Position numbers and translations under genes: made by a program. A stretch of DNA of 64,000 nt from Isoetes taiwanensis (lineage: Eukaryota > Streptophyta > Lycopodiopsida > Isoetales > Isoetaceae): NCBI GenBank assembly GCA_021234155.1, contig JAJEKV010000055.1:9580082-9644081 (forward strand). Direction: 5' to 3'. Under the pieces are notes generated by a model that made no database searches, was not told the origin of the DNA, and worked only from the letters and a program-made list of their open reading frames with translations. Positions 34,040 through 45,800 of this stretch are shown piece by piece (within the stretch, counting starts at the first letter, position 1; each line of letters begins with the position of its first letter).

Positions 34040-34595
34040 CCAGAGGCTATAGATATCTTGGGCGAAAGTCCTTAGCTGTCAGATTTATATTCGAAAGAGT
34101 CTCTACTATAATGAGAGTAATTTCTGCACCAGTATCGTAATGTAATGTATCTACCACTGACTTAATATGCTTCACAACACTCCTAATCAACACATTTACT
34201 TGATCTAAGACCCAGAAATCCAATTATACAGATTGGAAATTTCATTAGCAGAATGATATGCACCAACCCTCTGAAGTGTCGAATTTTCTAAATTATCCTA
34301 AAAAAATCATAGTCTAATATTTTAGCTTCAAAACAACTACATGTACATTCAGAAACAGTTGCACTTGCATGTCATAGATGTGTCTGAATAGGAAGCAAGG
34401 ATAGATATATCATAATAGATGGCAGAGTATTGCTAGGTCTAGATCTATTCATCATCAAGCAACTAGCATATAAACCTAGAGGCATCAAGATCACAAATAT
34501 TTGAATCCATGCTATTTAAACCTAGAATTTGCGGTAGTTTTTCGACCTGAATTTGCAAAGCCCCGACCGGACGGAATTTGCAAAGAAGAGGTGAT
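34040..34595. other. AT-rich spacer, no gene seen
   Basis: Frequent stops in all frames and no recognisable repeat boundary before the inverted repeats that start near 34,599. Confidence 0.45.
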
Positions 34596-34598
34596 TCT

Positions 34599-34938
34599 TG
34601 CAACGTAAATGCAACTTAGGTTGCATTCTGCCCTGTGCGCCAATCATACAGCTCCATCTGGCCAAGTTTCTTTATTGGAACTTCTGTCAAGCTCAACAGC
34701 AACGACATTTTCTTGAAGTTACCTTGCGTTCTTGAGGATTTACCTCAGATTCTGACGATCTACCTCTCATTCCGATGCTTATATCCCTGATTCTGAAGTT
34801 TTTACCTTGATTTCGGAGTAGAATGCAACCTAAGTTGCATCCACGTTAAGGGAATTGCAATCCAGCTTGCATTTCGGGGGAGTCATCGTGTCGATAGGGA
34901 TTCCTCCCCCGGAATGCAAGCTGGATTGCAATTCTTAT
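34599..34938. repeat. Nested inverted repeats, MITE-like
   Basis: Outer pair: CGTAAATGCAACTTAGGTTGCATTCTG (from about 34,603) faces AGAATGCAACCTAAGTTGCATCC-ACG (about 34,820-34,846). Each carries the near-palindrome GCAACTTAGGTTGC. Immediately after, GAATTGCAATCCAGCTTGCAT (34,852) faces ATGCAAGCTGGATTGCAATTC (about 34,913-34,933), arms of about 36 bp including CCGGGGGAGG/CCTCCCCCGG-like cores. The ~245-bp interior carries a repeated TACCTC/TTCTGA motif. This looks like one or two small non-autonomous DNA elements side by side. Confidence 0.8.
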
Positions 34939-35204
34939 ACGTCAATGCAAGGGAAAAGCAGTTTTGTAAATCTAAAATGCTGTATATGACCATGACCGGC
35001 GACGTCAACAAAAGACCGAAGAGGTGGTCGTCGATAGTAAGGACCGAAGCGGAGTACTGGAAGCTGTTAGAAAGTTACAAGAGGATGATAGTTGGGACCG
35101 GGCAAGCGGATCAAGCGAGAAGCGACCAAAGAAACAATAAAGGCCATGGGGTTGTCCATGGTGCAACAAGTTCATGTAACTTTGAAATATGTTTTAAAGA
35201 ATAA

Positions 35205-35520
35205 CAAGTTAGCTTAGTAAATATTTAAATAAATGTGCTTTGGACATGTGGCCAAAAGGCACTAGGTTACGGTTAAGATTAAATGTTAGAAAACACAAAA
35301 AATAGATGTTGGAGATTACCCCAACTTAGGATTGCCATGTTGGACGGCATAGATTAATTGTTGAGATTATAAAAAGAGAGAGAAACGTTGTGTTGTGAAA
35401 AGGAAAATGTTGGAATAAAAAGTTTGATGACGATTCTCCATTGCTTTGCATTTCTTTGACGTATAGCATGTGTAAGATGTTGATAACGTGTTAAGCATAT
35501 CTTAAATGATTTCTTGTCAA
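35205..35520. other. AT-rich spacer
   Basis: No open frame or repeat recognised. The open frame before it (34,914-35,204) starts inside the hairpin and has no motif, so it is not called. Confidence 0.45.
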
Positions 35521-35529
35521 ACTTAAATA

Positions 35530-36049
35530 GGTATGCAGAACCTGTTCAGGGCGGAACCGTGCGTGCTGCATCCGACGTCGGCCACTGCCATACTGACCTC
35601 TTCAGCGACCTCCAGATCCAGCAACCAGGTAAAATCTGTTGCTGCTTCTTGTATTTCGAATTTGCTCAATGCTTATATCTTTAGAAAGGAGAATGGAAAT
35701 GGAGTTTTTCGGTGGTTATGTGGTGGACAAAAGACATAAATCATTCCCGGGCAATGTTCTATTCAGAAGTTAATCTTGTTTATGAATATGGTCACAAGCT
35801 ACGAAATCTGAGTTTCCACAGTGGAACCTCGTTTTGGTTATGATAGAACGAAGAGATTGTTACGGATACTTCTGGTTATGATTCTGGTGGTTATGCTTGT
35901 GGTTATGGAAACTTGTCTCTGGTTATCTGGTCATGAAAATAATTATTGTGGTGTATGTCTTGTGATGCAGACATGGATATGGATGAGCAAGGAAACGTGA
36001 AGGAAACTATTAACTGGACAGACTTCCTGGGCAGCCCATTAATGGTAAG
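35530..36049 (+). other. Two possible exons of an unrecognised gene
   Basis: A GC-richer segment, 35,532-35,629, ends at a donor-like CAACCAG|GTAAAA. A second segment, about 35,971-36,048, follows GTGATGCAG and ends ATG|GTAAGA, a consensus donor. In the frame where phases agree, the join reads TDLFSDLQIQQP then DMDMDEQGNVKETINWTDFLGSPLM in short pieces, acidic and plausibly protein-like. I do not recognise it. The gap before IFT57 is 3.8 kb, and this does not resemble the usual IFT57 N-terminus. Confidence 0.3.
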
Positions 36050-37875
36050 ATAGACTTACCTGGCTGTATTTTCTTATTTTGCAAAGCTGTTACTCCAGGG
36101 TGAGAGACTGGAGGGTTAACAAATGCTAGGTAGAATAGGAAGAATCTAGGGTAGAACAACAAAATCGGCAGGTAAAAGGAAAAACGACGTGGTAAAAATT
36201 GCTGTCGCAAAAGGCAAAATGTCTGTTTTTTAGCAGAGTTGTTGCCACCTGGCAACACGCCATTGGCTTTCACAGCAGAATTGCTGTTACCTTACGTTTT
36301 GCTAGGTTAAAATTTAACCCTACCCAAATTTAGCTCTACCTTCGGAGTACGGTTAGGGGCTGTTAAACTCCTCCGGAGCGCAGGTCGCCAGCAGTAGCAG
36401 GTCGGAGAGCGTCCCACTTCAATAGCAGGTTCTTCCATGTTTTCGCTGCATTTCCTTTCGGTTTCTTGCATTTACTGTAAAGAAGCAAATGCTTTTTCTT
36501 CTTTGTGTTTACATTTTTTTTTCCTCTGAATATTTTTCTCTGAGAGTGTGCATGTTCATTGCTTCTCTGGTGCAATTTTTCTTGGATCGTAATTCTTCTA
36601 GAAAAAAAAACAAGCTTTGTCCATTTTGTTTATTTGCTTGGGTTGGATTGCAGAAGAAATGGCAGTAATGAAGAAGAACCTAGTTTGAATTCGACCTCCA
36701 TTGAAGGAGGAAAGCGCGTAAGGTTCAAGACTGGACATTGCATGATTTGCTGTCCGCAAGGAACTGTTGGCTACGACTGAACCAACCACAAAGGTGTGAT
36801 CCTAAGGAACGAAATGAATTGCACATCTACTTTGCAAGCCTTTGCCCATGCACTTTGAAATGCCTGCAAGGATAAAGCTTTAGGGTTAGTTTAGGAGAAC
36901 CAAGGTAGATCCTGTCAATGACTGAGCACAACTCACGAGAGTGTCATCGCAGGAATAAATGCAAGTCCACCAAATACATGTTATGCAGGAATATAAATGC
37001 TTGTGCGACTAGTACCTTCTCTGCATAAAGCATAAAGTACTTCCTCTGCATTACTCATAAGCCTTGACATCTGAGGCTAACTCATGTAACAGTAAAGCCC
37101 ACCTTCCTGCTAATCAGTGAGTCAGCATTGGGCGTTCTTGTAGCAAACCATGATGTCATCTTTAATTCCACCTACCATAGCATGCTAATTAGGCTGTAGG
37201 AAAGGTGATATGAGTTCCGTCCGTATCATGTTCCCTGAGCAGGACGCTCTAGATTGTTTTGACTTGCATGTATGCAACTGTTTCTCCTAATCAAAAGAGC
37301 ACCTCCTATCTTATCTTCCTGCCTTTAGTGAATTGGTCTGGATCAAGCTTGTTAGGCTCTTTATGAATCTGATGTAACCTATTTGCAGATGTAGCAACAA
37401 TATGCCCTTAGGAACTGTGTACTCCTTTCCCTCCTGAGTTGCAGGGGGAATCAGTATGGCAGTATTTGATGAGCATAATTAGAGAAGGGTGGAGAGGCAA
37501 TGCTTCCTTCATGCTTCTGTGCAAAAAATACATTTCACACAAACATCATAATCTAACTTTGTGCCATGAAACAGTTGCATTCCAATATCGCTTGTGCTTC
37601 ATGAAATACGCTCCAGTTTTCATGAAATAAGCTCCAGCCAAAGCTGAAGTGATAGAACTAGTATGGTGCCCAGCAAATTGTGCAGCTATCAACGTTCGTG
37701 TGCATTTAGCTTCTGTAGTTAAGCGCCGAGTCGATTCGTATTTCGAGTCAATGAATGTTTGCAGCATATCCGTCTCTGGACGACCTGAAGCTCTCATCTT
37801 CTGGATGATTCTTAGAAATAGATTTGCTCTACAAGCTCTATCTCTCCTCCATTGTGCTTGTGTTGGAATGTGTAG
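36050..37875. other. Spacer with UTR-like segment, no supported gene
   Basis: 36,360-36,600 is CT-rich and resembles a plant 5' UTR. It is followed by an acceptor-like TTGCAG at 36,653 and a short open frame to a TGA at 36,780. Without recognisable protein similarity I do not annotate a gene. The remainder is AT-rich with no motif. Confidence 0.35.
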
Positions 37876-37992
37876 GGAGATTAAGAAGGTGTAAATGTAA
37901 ACGTGTGGACAGATTGAGGAGGTGCAAATCTGATAGACAGCGTGCAGATTGTATAGACAGATTGAGAAGGTGTAAATGTGTAGACAGATTCC
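37876..37992. repeat. Short tandem repeat, ~27 bp GTAGACAGATTGAGAAGGTGTAAAT unit
   Basis: Four imperfect copies of GACAGATTGAGRAGGTGYAAAT with GTGTA/TGTGGA spacers. It generates an artificial Arg/Cys-rich open frame. Confidence 0.8.
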
Positions 37993-37997
37993 TTGAT

Positions 37998-38175
37998 GAC
38001 GCTCTTGATCAGTGGGTTTTTGGTAAAATCAGTTCTTCCTTGAGCTTTAACATAAGGTTCGATACGGCACGTCATACTTGCATGAAGAGTTTAGTAAAAA
38101 GGTATTGCATCTGGACTTGAAGCCTCAGAACATACTCATTTTGTTCCCAAAGTTACAAATTTTGGTTTGTTCATA
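37998..38175 (+). pseudogene. Receptor-like kinase fragment (subdomains V-VII)
   Basis: The plus strand reads DALDQWVFG, IRFDTAR, SYLHEEFSKKVLHLDLKPQN and, after a frame change, HFVPKVTNFGL. This matches the LRK10/lectin-type plant receptor kinase order 'LDkWlF..W..R..IA.GTARGLaYLHEec..kvlHlDLKPQNILLD..F.pKvtDFGL'. The GTARGL glycines are lost at a frameshift and DFG has become NFG. Subdomains I-IV and VIII-XI are absent, so this is a short dead copy, perhaps deposited by a transposon. Confidence 0.8.
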
Positions 38176-38179
38176 TTCA

Positions 38180-39860
38180 TGAATATAGACAAGAGCTTTA
38201 TAGATACTAGTAGTATAAAGGGTACTTCTGGAGACTGATATTCGTTTTACACCCCCCATCTAATGTGGCATCTATCTCAACCCTTGATTTACAGATTGTG
38301 TGGTCTGGATCTGTGCCATGTCAGGTGGGGGCTGTAAAGCGAAGGTGTCCCATTTCTAACACCATGATACCATAATTGTACACATTGTCGCTAACTCCAC
38401 CTTGCATGATTAATTCTGGAGCCATATATCTATTGAAACTGTGAGTGGCCAGAAAAGTAATAAATTAGATGGAAGATTGTGGACCTTGTTGGAGCTTGCA
38501 AAAGAAGATGACCTAGTTGATCAAGCCATTCAGATTCAAAGTTCAAGCAGCTGTTTGACTAGTTAGAGTCAGTCATTAAACAAGCTGATCAGGTCATACC
38601 TTGAGGTTGTATGACAGAAGATCTGCATGTCCATCTAATTGTGTGATAATTATCTTGTCTATGTTAACTTTTAAAAGTTCTCTCTTTTTTTTAAGGCAGG
38701 ACATTTATTATAGTGCAAGAGCTGCTAGATTCTGCCGCTTAAATGGAACATAATTGTTGGGGGGTTAACTTTTTATGTTGAACATAATATAAGAGATGGT
38801 CTGAAAGTATCCTTTGTGTATACCTGGTTAACCATGGATATACCATAGAGATACCCACTTCAATGGATGACAAAACACCCAAACGATCTGATTTTTTTTT
38901 TTTTTTCCCTTTTTTTTTTTAGGCATCTTTTGTTTAAATTATAAATATTTCTGACATGGCATCTCATTCTTGGGCGCAGGTCTGATATCAATTTGTTGCT
39001 CTCTAAGATGTAAAAAATTCATTTTTGGGTGATCTTGGTGCGGTAGTTTTCAAACACACATTGCATTGAACGAGCAATATTCCCCCAGAAACAGCAGTTT
39101 GCCTCCGGAACTCCAACATCGCTCGTAGATTTTGCGGAAATGAGTTTGATGGACAGGTCTGATACTTTTTAAGGTGTGTATTCTTTCCTCTCAAGAACAA
39201 GGAAAGAAGGAACGAGGTAAAATAAAACTGAGCTAAGCAGCCTCCGCCATAGGTTGAAATTCCCAATACTGAACCAGATGTTGCCACCACAGGGCATATC
39301 TGCAAGGTTCTCATAATCTGCCTAGCAGCTATGAGCTCCCTTCTATGGTTCATTACAGCAGATGATTTGAAGCAGCTTCTACTTTTGCTTGCTGCTTTGC
39401 CTAAAGATAAGCTTTTAAAACACACAAGATTTTTAATGGCACAAATGGTCAAAGTGGGTTCAAGTCCCGCAAGCTGTGATCAGGCTTTGGATTCCCTGAA
39501 TTTCATTTTTTTGAGAAAATGACTCCAATTATATTTCAACACTCTGGGGTACATGCCGACATATTAATGCTTGATATGAAATGGTTCTTTGTTATCTTAA
39601 CTTTATGATAACAATGATAATGTAAAATCAGTTCAAAAAGCATCTGTTTAAGTTCATACTCTGTCATTAATAATTTTAACTTCATACTCTGTCATTAATA
39701 AGCAGCCTTTACATAAATCAGGCCTTTTGCATAAACTAACTTGGCCCTTACTGTTCTTTGAGTTTGTTAGGGAGACGATATCCACCATGGAGGTGATGCC
39801 CGCCAACTTGGGAAAAATGTTTACTTTTTTTGCCATCTAATCTCTAGCTGGCAAAAGAAT
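38180..39860. other. Spacer upstream of IFT57, first exon or 5' UTR may lie here
   Basis: AT-rich with poly-T runs at about 38,889-38,922. A direct repeat TTCATACTCTGTCATTAATAA occurs twice around 39,653-39,700. A short tRNA-like word (GTGGGTTCAAGTCCCGC, 39,454) is discussed under rejected items. No coding exon is identifiable. Confidence 0.4.
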
Positions 39861-39865
39861 AGCGC

Positions 39866-42800
39866 ATGGATATTGTTTATGATAAACTTAAGCTTCTCAA
39901 GTATGAGAAGTTGTTTTGTCCAACAAGGTAATGAGTCCTCAGGCTATGCATGAGTATGAAATTTTTGAATTTTATGTGAGCCATGCAAATTCTCAAGCTG
40001 ACATCAGAGCTCTTGACCTTTTCTGCACCATGATCAAATTCAGCAGTTCTTTAGCTTTGAACTTATACTGTTTGTTCTTGCACGTAATATGATATTACAT
40101 AAAAGATCTGGATGTAGGAGATTCTTGAAAACAGTAACTATTAACTATGTAGTTTCAGCTTGCAGGAAATTAATCGTTAATTTGCTTTTACGTTCAGGAC
40201 CCCACCATGGCCAAGACTACACAAGTATTATTTTGCAATGCCATCCAATAACCAGCAGGAACAGTTCTCGTATTTTGTGAACCTAGTAAGCCCAATTGTT
40301 TGTGTATTTTAGGTTTGCATTTACATGCTTCTAACTTCACCCTCTAAAAGGTGGCATGGCTTTTCAAGTTGATTGGTCGTTCATTCACATATGCTGAAGG
40401 AGTAGACGACATTTGCACCATCATATGTATGTACAACATTTGCACTTAGTTGTATGCGTGAGAAAGCTGTAATATTCTTTAAATTATGCAGCTGGGCAGC
40501 TTAGAGAGATAGGGTTCCCTGCTCCGAATTGGCCAGCATCAAAGCTTAAACAGGTACTTCAAAGAAGTCTAATGGAAATATCTGATAACACATGTAAATC
40601 CTAGAAGGTAGTTTTCTAACATGGGCAGATATCATCCTCGATCCTTTTGAGTAACCAATGTTCTGTAATTAACTGCCCATTGTGGGGTAAGAAGTACCAT
40701 GATTGGATCGTGGCAATTACAGGCCAGATTCATTCATGGATTGCTCTCAGTAACTCTTTCTTGGTAGCAGCAAGTTCGCTCAGTGATCTAGCCTTTATGA
40801 TGGATAATGCACAAGCAGAAATTATGGCGGTCTCCAAGTTGAATGTCAATTAGCTGATCAGCATGGCCAGCATAAACCTCATGCATCAGTTGATTAATCC
40901 ATTTTCTGCAAAAAAAATAAGTTCTATGCTCATAAAAAATTTACTGCAAATGTTTCAGGACCGTGCCTGATGCATTTTTTGTGTCTATTGGCTATGCAAT
41001 CATAAACTTTGTTGCTTTTAGAGATCGTTTTTTCAGGTGGTATAGGCATACATGTTTTTACAAGATTAGTTCATAGTGTATTTACATTTAAAAACAAGGT
41101 TTACTCTCATCCTTCATGCGGATGTACATTTCCTATTTCATTTGTATCTTTGAAGGCATGGAGTATAGCATTTGATGATGTGATTGATTAACTTGGTCCA
41201 GGGATATGGCGATGCTGTTTCTAATATTCTTGATGGTCTTACAAGCATGGCTTTGGAAGTGCAGAAATTTGAGTTCGACTTACCAAACTACAATGATTGG
41301 TAAATGAAGGATGGAACTCTTGTTCTGTTTCTAATCTTGGATGTCGAGCTTGCAATAGAGCCATTTCTCTTTGAGGATCTTGATTTGATTTAGCCAGTCA
41401 TGCCCAACCAACTAGTATATACCGAATGTTTATCCACCTGGGTGCTTTGTTCTAGACTTCACAGATTGGACTTACATTATTGGAAGACAACTAAACCACA
41501 AAGACATATCACATTGCAAGATAGACTCAGAAGCTCTTCTCTATATAGCCAAAATCTAACACGAGCACATCGAGAGGTGTGTGAATGGCCCTTTATGGCA
41601 GGCTGGAACCAGACGTTTGATAGAACAATCTGGACAGCTGATCATCTCAGTCTCGCAAACTGTCAATGATGGGAGGTTTTCAATAGTGGATTCCGTAAAT
41701 GGTGAAAACATTTCGAGAACCAAAATGGAAATTGTAACCCATCAAATAGAATTGTAATATACTCAGACAAGTGGAAATGTGTTCTAGTTTGCCCTTTCCT
41801 CAATTGGAAGAGTAAGTAACATAAACTAAAGTAGTGGCAGCCTAATCAGCCTGCGTTCTGGAGGATTTGAAGGTTTTTCCGATTCAAAGAGATTTGCTGA
41901 TTGATATTCTCAGACAAAAACACCAGTGACCTAATTCGAAATGCTGCTAGTTCTTCGAAGGTAAGTATATAGACATTTGATAAATCTGCATGTTTAAGGT
42001 GATGCTGTTCTGTAATAATTTATACGCAGGACAATCTATAGAAGAGTGGGGTTGAACATCTTCAACTTCTTCTGAGCCACATATGCCACGAGTCCTTTGA
42101 CATTCAGGAATCTTATGTCGCCATCCACACTCAATCTGTAGGTGATAGCAATAGTTGTTACCGAACTACCTATCATTTTCCTGTGGAACATCCTTTCTTG
42201 TTCTTATGACAAAATATGCTTGGGGATAGTGAAATGTGGAAAGGCCACTTAGGTTTTACATGCTGCGGCAACCAACTTTCAGCTCCTGCAATGGCAAATG
42301 GAATGAATGTATGAGGAAAATAGCAACAGCAAGGTCATTTAATAGATGAGTTTTAACTTTAAGCATGGAATCTCAAGTCTACTTATGCAGACGAACCTAT
42401 GCATCTATTAATCATTTAATTTTGGCTACAGTGGCTCGTGGGAGATAGAAGAGGTTCTTAATGAAACTACTAGTGAGGTATGCCATTTGATTGTTTCAGG
42501 ACAAAATCAATTTTTGTCGCTTTCTAATATATCAAACAGTTAAGTGCTACGTTGATTTGTTTTGCAGCTTTATGTCCCTGAATCTTTTGAACATAAAGAC
42601 CCACTTGTTCATTCAAATATGGAGCATACTGACAGGTGCGTGATTTGATATATGCGCTTATGCATTTCCATTTCTTCTGTCTTATTTTCAACTGCTTTCC
42701 TAGTTGTCTTCACCTTATGGTGATTCTGGCTCATAATCAACTTCCGAATTATAGCTCTTTGCAAGTGAAAGCTTGTGGGATCTGTGAGGTTCCCTTGCCC

Positions 42801-45800
42801 TGGCCATTCTCCAGATCTTATCCAGTTTTACTGTCGACGATATTAGGAATGCTCCACAGGCCCATTGCAGACATAGCTTCTAGGATCACCATTATTCCGT
42901 ATTTTTAAACTTTGAGGTGGTTTGAAAATGCACCACACTTATCAACTGCGCAAGTAAGGAGCTCAGACTGCATCATAAGTGTTACGTTCTAAGGGCTGCT
43001 GTACATGCAGATGTAAACTTTTAGTTGATGGGAGACTCAACTGCCCAAATAAAGTTTTGTATATAGAGGCTAAGGCTTTTACTTTAAGAACCCTTGATGC
43101 AAGCAATTGTTGTATGTGCATGCATGACATATAAGTAAGAAGACCACCATTACCATGCTGTCCGGGATTCCTAGGCCCCTCTTCTTCCTGGTCCGTAGCC
43201 GCATAATTCAACGGATCATGCACGGACTGAGAGACAGGCTCCGGGCTACTCATTCGAATCCGATGTCCACTAATTAAATGCAATAATATCTTTTTTTTTT
43301 AAATCAATCGTAAAAATGTCACCCTTGATTTCTTGGCATATCAAATAAATGAATAACTGATTAGTCTATGATGACTAATTGCTCAATGTTACGAGATCAA
43401 TAATGTTCAATTTATTTATTTATCTTTTTTTCTAAATGATTATCTTGGTTTGTCTGTTATTCGGGAAAATTATAGAGATCAGTCAGATCATGAGCTATTG
43501 TTTGGACCTTTACTTTCTAGATGCACTTGGCAGTGGCATGATGTATTGATAGTTTAATGTTGTAGAATTTATCTTCCAAACTCCCATGGAACAGCAAATG
43601 ATTGGAAATTGGAGCTTGAACGTGTCGCACCATTGTTTCGGATTTCTGTGGTGAGCAATATTGTAGATGTTGTAGATAAGTAGGAGCAGTAATAACTGAC
43701 AAGTGCAAGAAAAGTTATTTACTAGAATCGAGGTGATCATCTGCATGCCTATAACAAACTCTAATTAATGTCTTCCCATGGCCTGGAGCATCCATGGAAC
43801 GTTAACTTGTCTCAAAGAAGAGGACATCATTATAAATTTTTTTTTTTTTTTTTTTGGGGGGGTGACGGTGCTGCAGTAGCAGAGCTGATGTAAAACTCTT
43901 AAATCAACTAGGAAATCGGAACTATGACATGATGTCCTTGCAATTTTTCAAGGTTGTTCTTCTGAAAGAAGCCATTATGACTTTCCGTGATATCATTAAA
44001 GTTCCATATGTTCTGCTGTACCAGTGAAGTAAAGACAGCAGCTCATGGTAGGCAATCCTGGCTGAATATGCTGTCATTGCATGACGATCACACATTAAAT
44101 CTGTAAAATTTTGTAATTACTTTCTGTATTTCGCTAGCAGACTTGCTTCTCCATAGATACACACATGGGGGACTTGACCTAGTAAAGCATCACGATAATT
44201 GAAAAATCTTTTTGCTGGCAGCTTCAGCATATTCAAGAATACCTCTCTCAGGCTTAGAAGTCCATATTCGCTTGCCCTTTTGCAGAAAATTGTGCCAGCC
44301 AAGCTGCACACATGGTAATCTTGCAGCTGACTGGAACCTATATATGAAATGCAATGCTCAAGCAAGCAACCATTATAGTAGACCACATGCTATCACTCTT
44401 AATAGAACCACTTGAACAACCAGAAACAGGGAAGAGTTGTACTCTCGAAGTTCGGAAATAACTTGGGAAAATGGATTATAATCAATTACTTATATGGTAT
44501 AGCTTTTAGACTTTTGAATGTTTGGAGGCTCTTCTCACATATACTACTCCTGTTTGCAGGTACCTGATGGGAAGGACTGGCGAACACATTTAGATCAAGC
44601 TCAGGAACTACAGAGTGTAAGTTCAAAACCATTGCATGTTTTTATTTCTTTTTTTTTTTTTTTTTCTTATCTTTGCTCCCGTAAAAACTTTATGAAGTTG
44701 TGGTGTTTCTGTGATTTTGTGCATTTGGTCTTAGTGATAACCGGACAAACAGACAGTTGGGTATTTTGTTAGCTTTACTTGTTTAGGCGAACTAGCTGGT
44801 TGATATTAGTTATTAAATTATTCCGTGGTAGCAGGCATGGATGCATATAGAAGCTTCTATCACTCTGTGCAGCTCATATTTGGTTCCTTGTATTTCCTGC
44901 CGGGATGGAATTTCAGAGAGTATTCCTTTTCATGTTCAGTTCACGGGCACCTTCTCATCAGCAACAGAGTTTATTTCTGGTCATCTGCTTTCCAGCCTCA
45001 GTATATATCGGCCATCTACCATAGACTAGTCTGCCCTGAAAGGCCGTATGGTGCAATGTAATGTTCGTGTGCCTATATATTTCGTAGTAGAGATCATTAC
45101 ACTGCATTCCCCTGCTTGCTGTTGGAGCTACACATGTCCAATGCATGTCTATCCCCTCTCTTGGTGTTTAACAATGTATCTGGAATCACAGCAGTGACTG
45201 TTCCCGTAATGAGCATGGGTCTATTTTCATATCTATTCAGTGTGCCTATATCCTGTATTATATATGTTTCTGTCCTGTCCTTGAACGAATCTTATGTATG
45301 GTATCTCGAATTATTGAAGCATTGCATGATGTTTACATCTTGATTAGGAAGTTGATGCTTTCCTTGTCTATTTTTGTAATAATATTATCAAATGCTGTTA
45401 GTATTACATTTTCATCTTGTCCTTGTGCCAATCGTATCATGTAAGATGATATACTGAAATCTAGAAGTAACATTGGATTTCATTGCTCTTATTATGATAA
45501 TTACCATTCCTGTTCTTAAGATGGAACACTGAAATCTGGAAGCAATTTAGATCTTAACGTTCTTAGTAGGATGATTTAATTTAGGTTTTTTGTTTTCTAA
45601 GAATATCGATAATTGTTTGCCAAATTCAAATATTTTGTTTTATCTGCAGGAGGTGACTAGGAGCTTGATAAAAAGTAACAATGAATTGGAAAGGTAATTT
45701 ATACTAAACTGATGTTTTTTTCCATCAAAAGCCTAGTCATACTTTAGACTTTTGTCTGTTACCAAGTGGTACAACCAAGAATTATAGACTGGGACCAAGG

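Noticed and set aside
36655-36780. GTVGYD reading resembling the kinase GTVGY(L)APE motif
   Set aside because: It lies upstream of the kinase fragment, lacks APE and has no other kinase residues; chance is likely.
39430-39480. tRNA-like T-arm GTGGGTTCAAGTCCCGC preceded by ATGGTCAAAG
   Set aside because: The box A and B words are only a few bases apart, and no acceptor or anticodon stem can be drawn. At best a deleted SINE; too weak to annotate.
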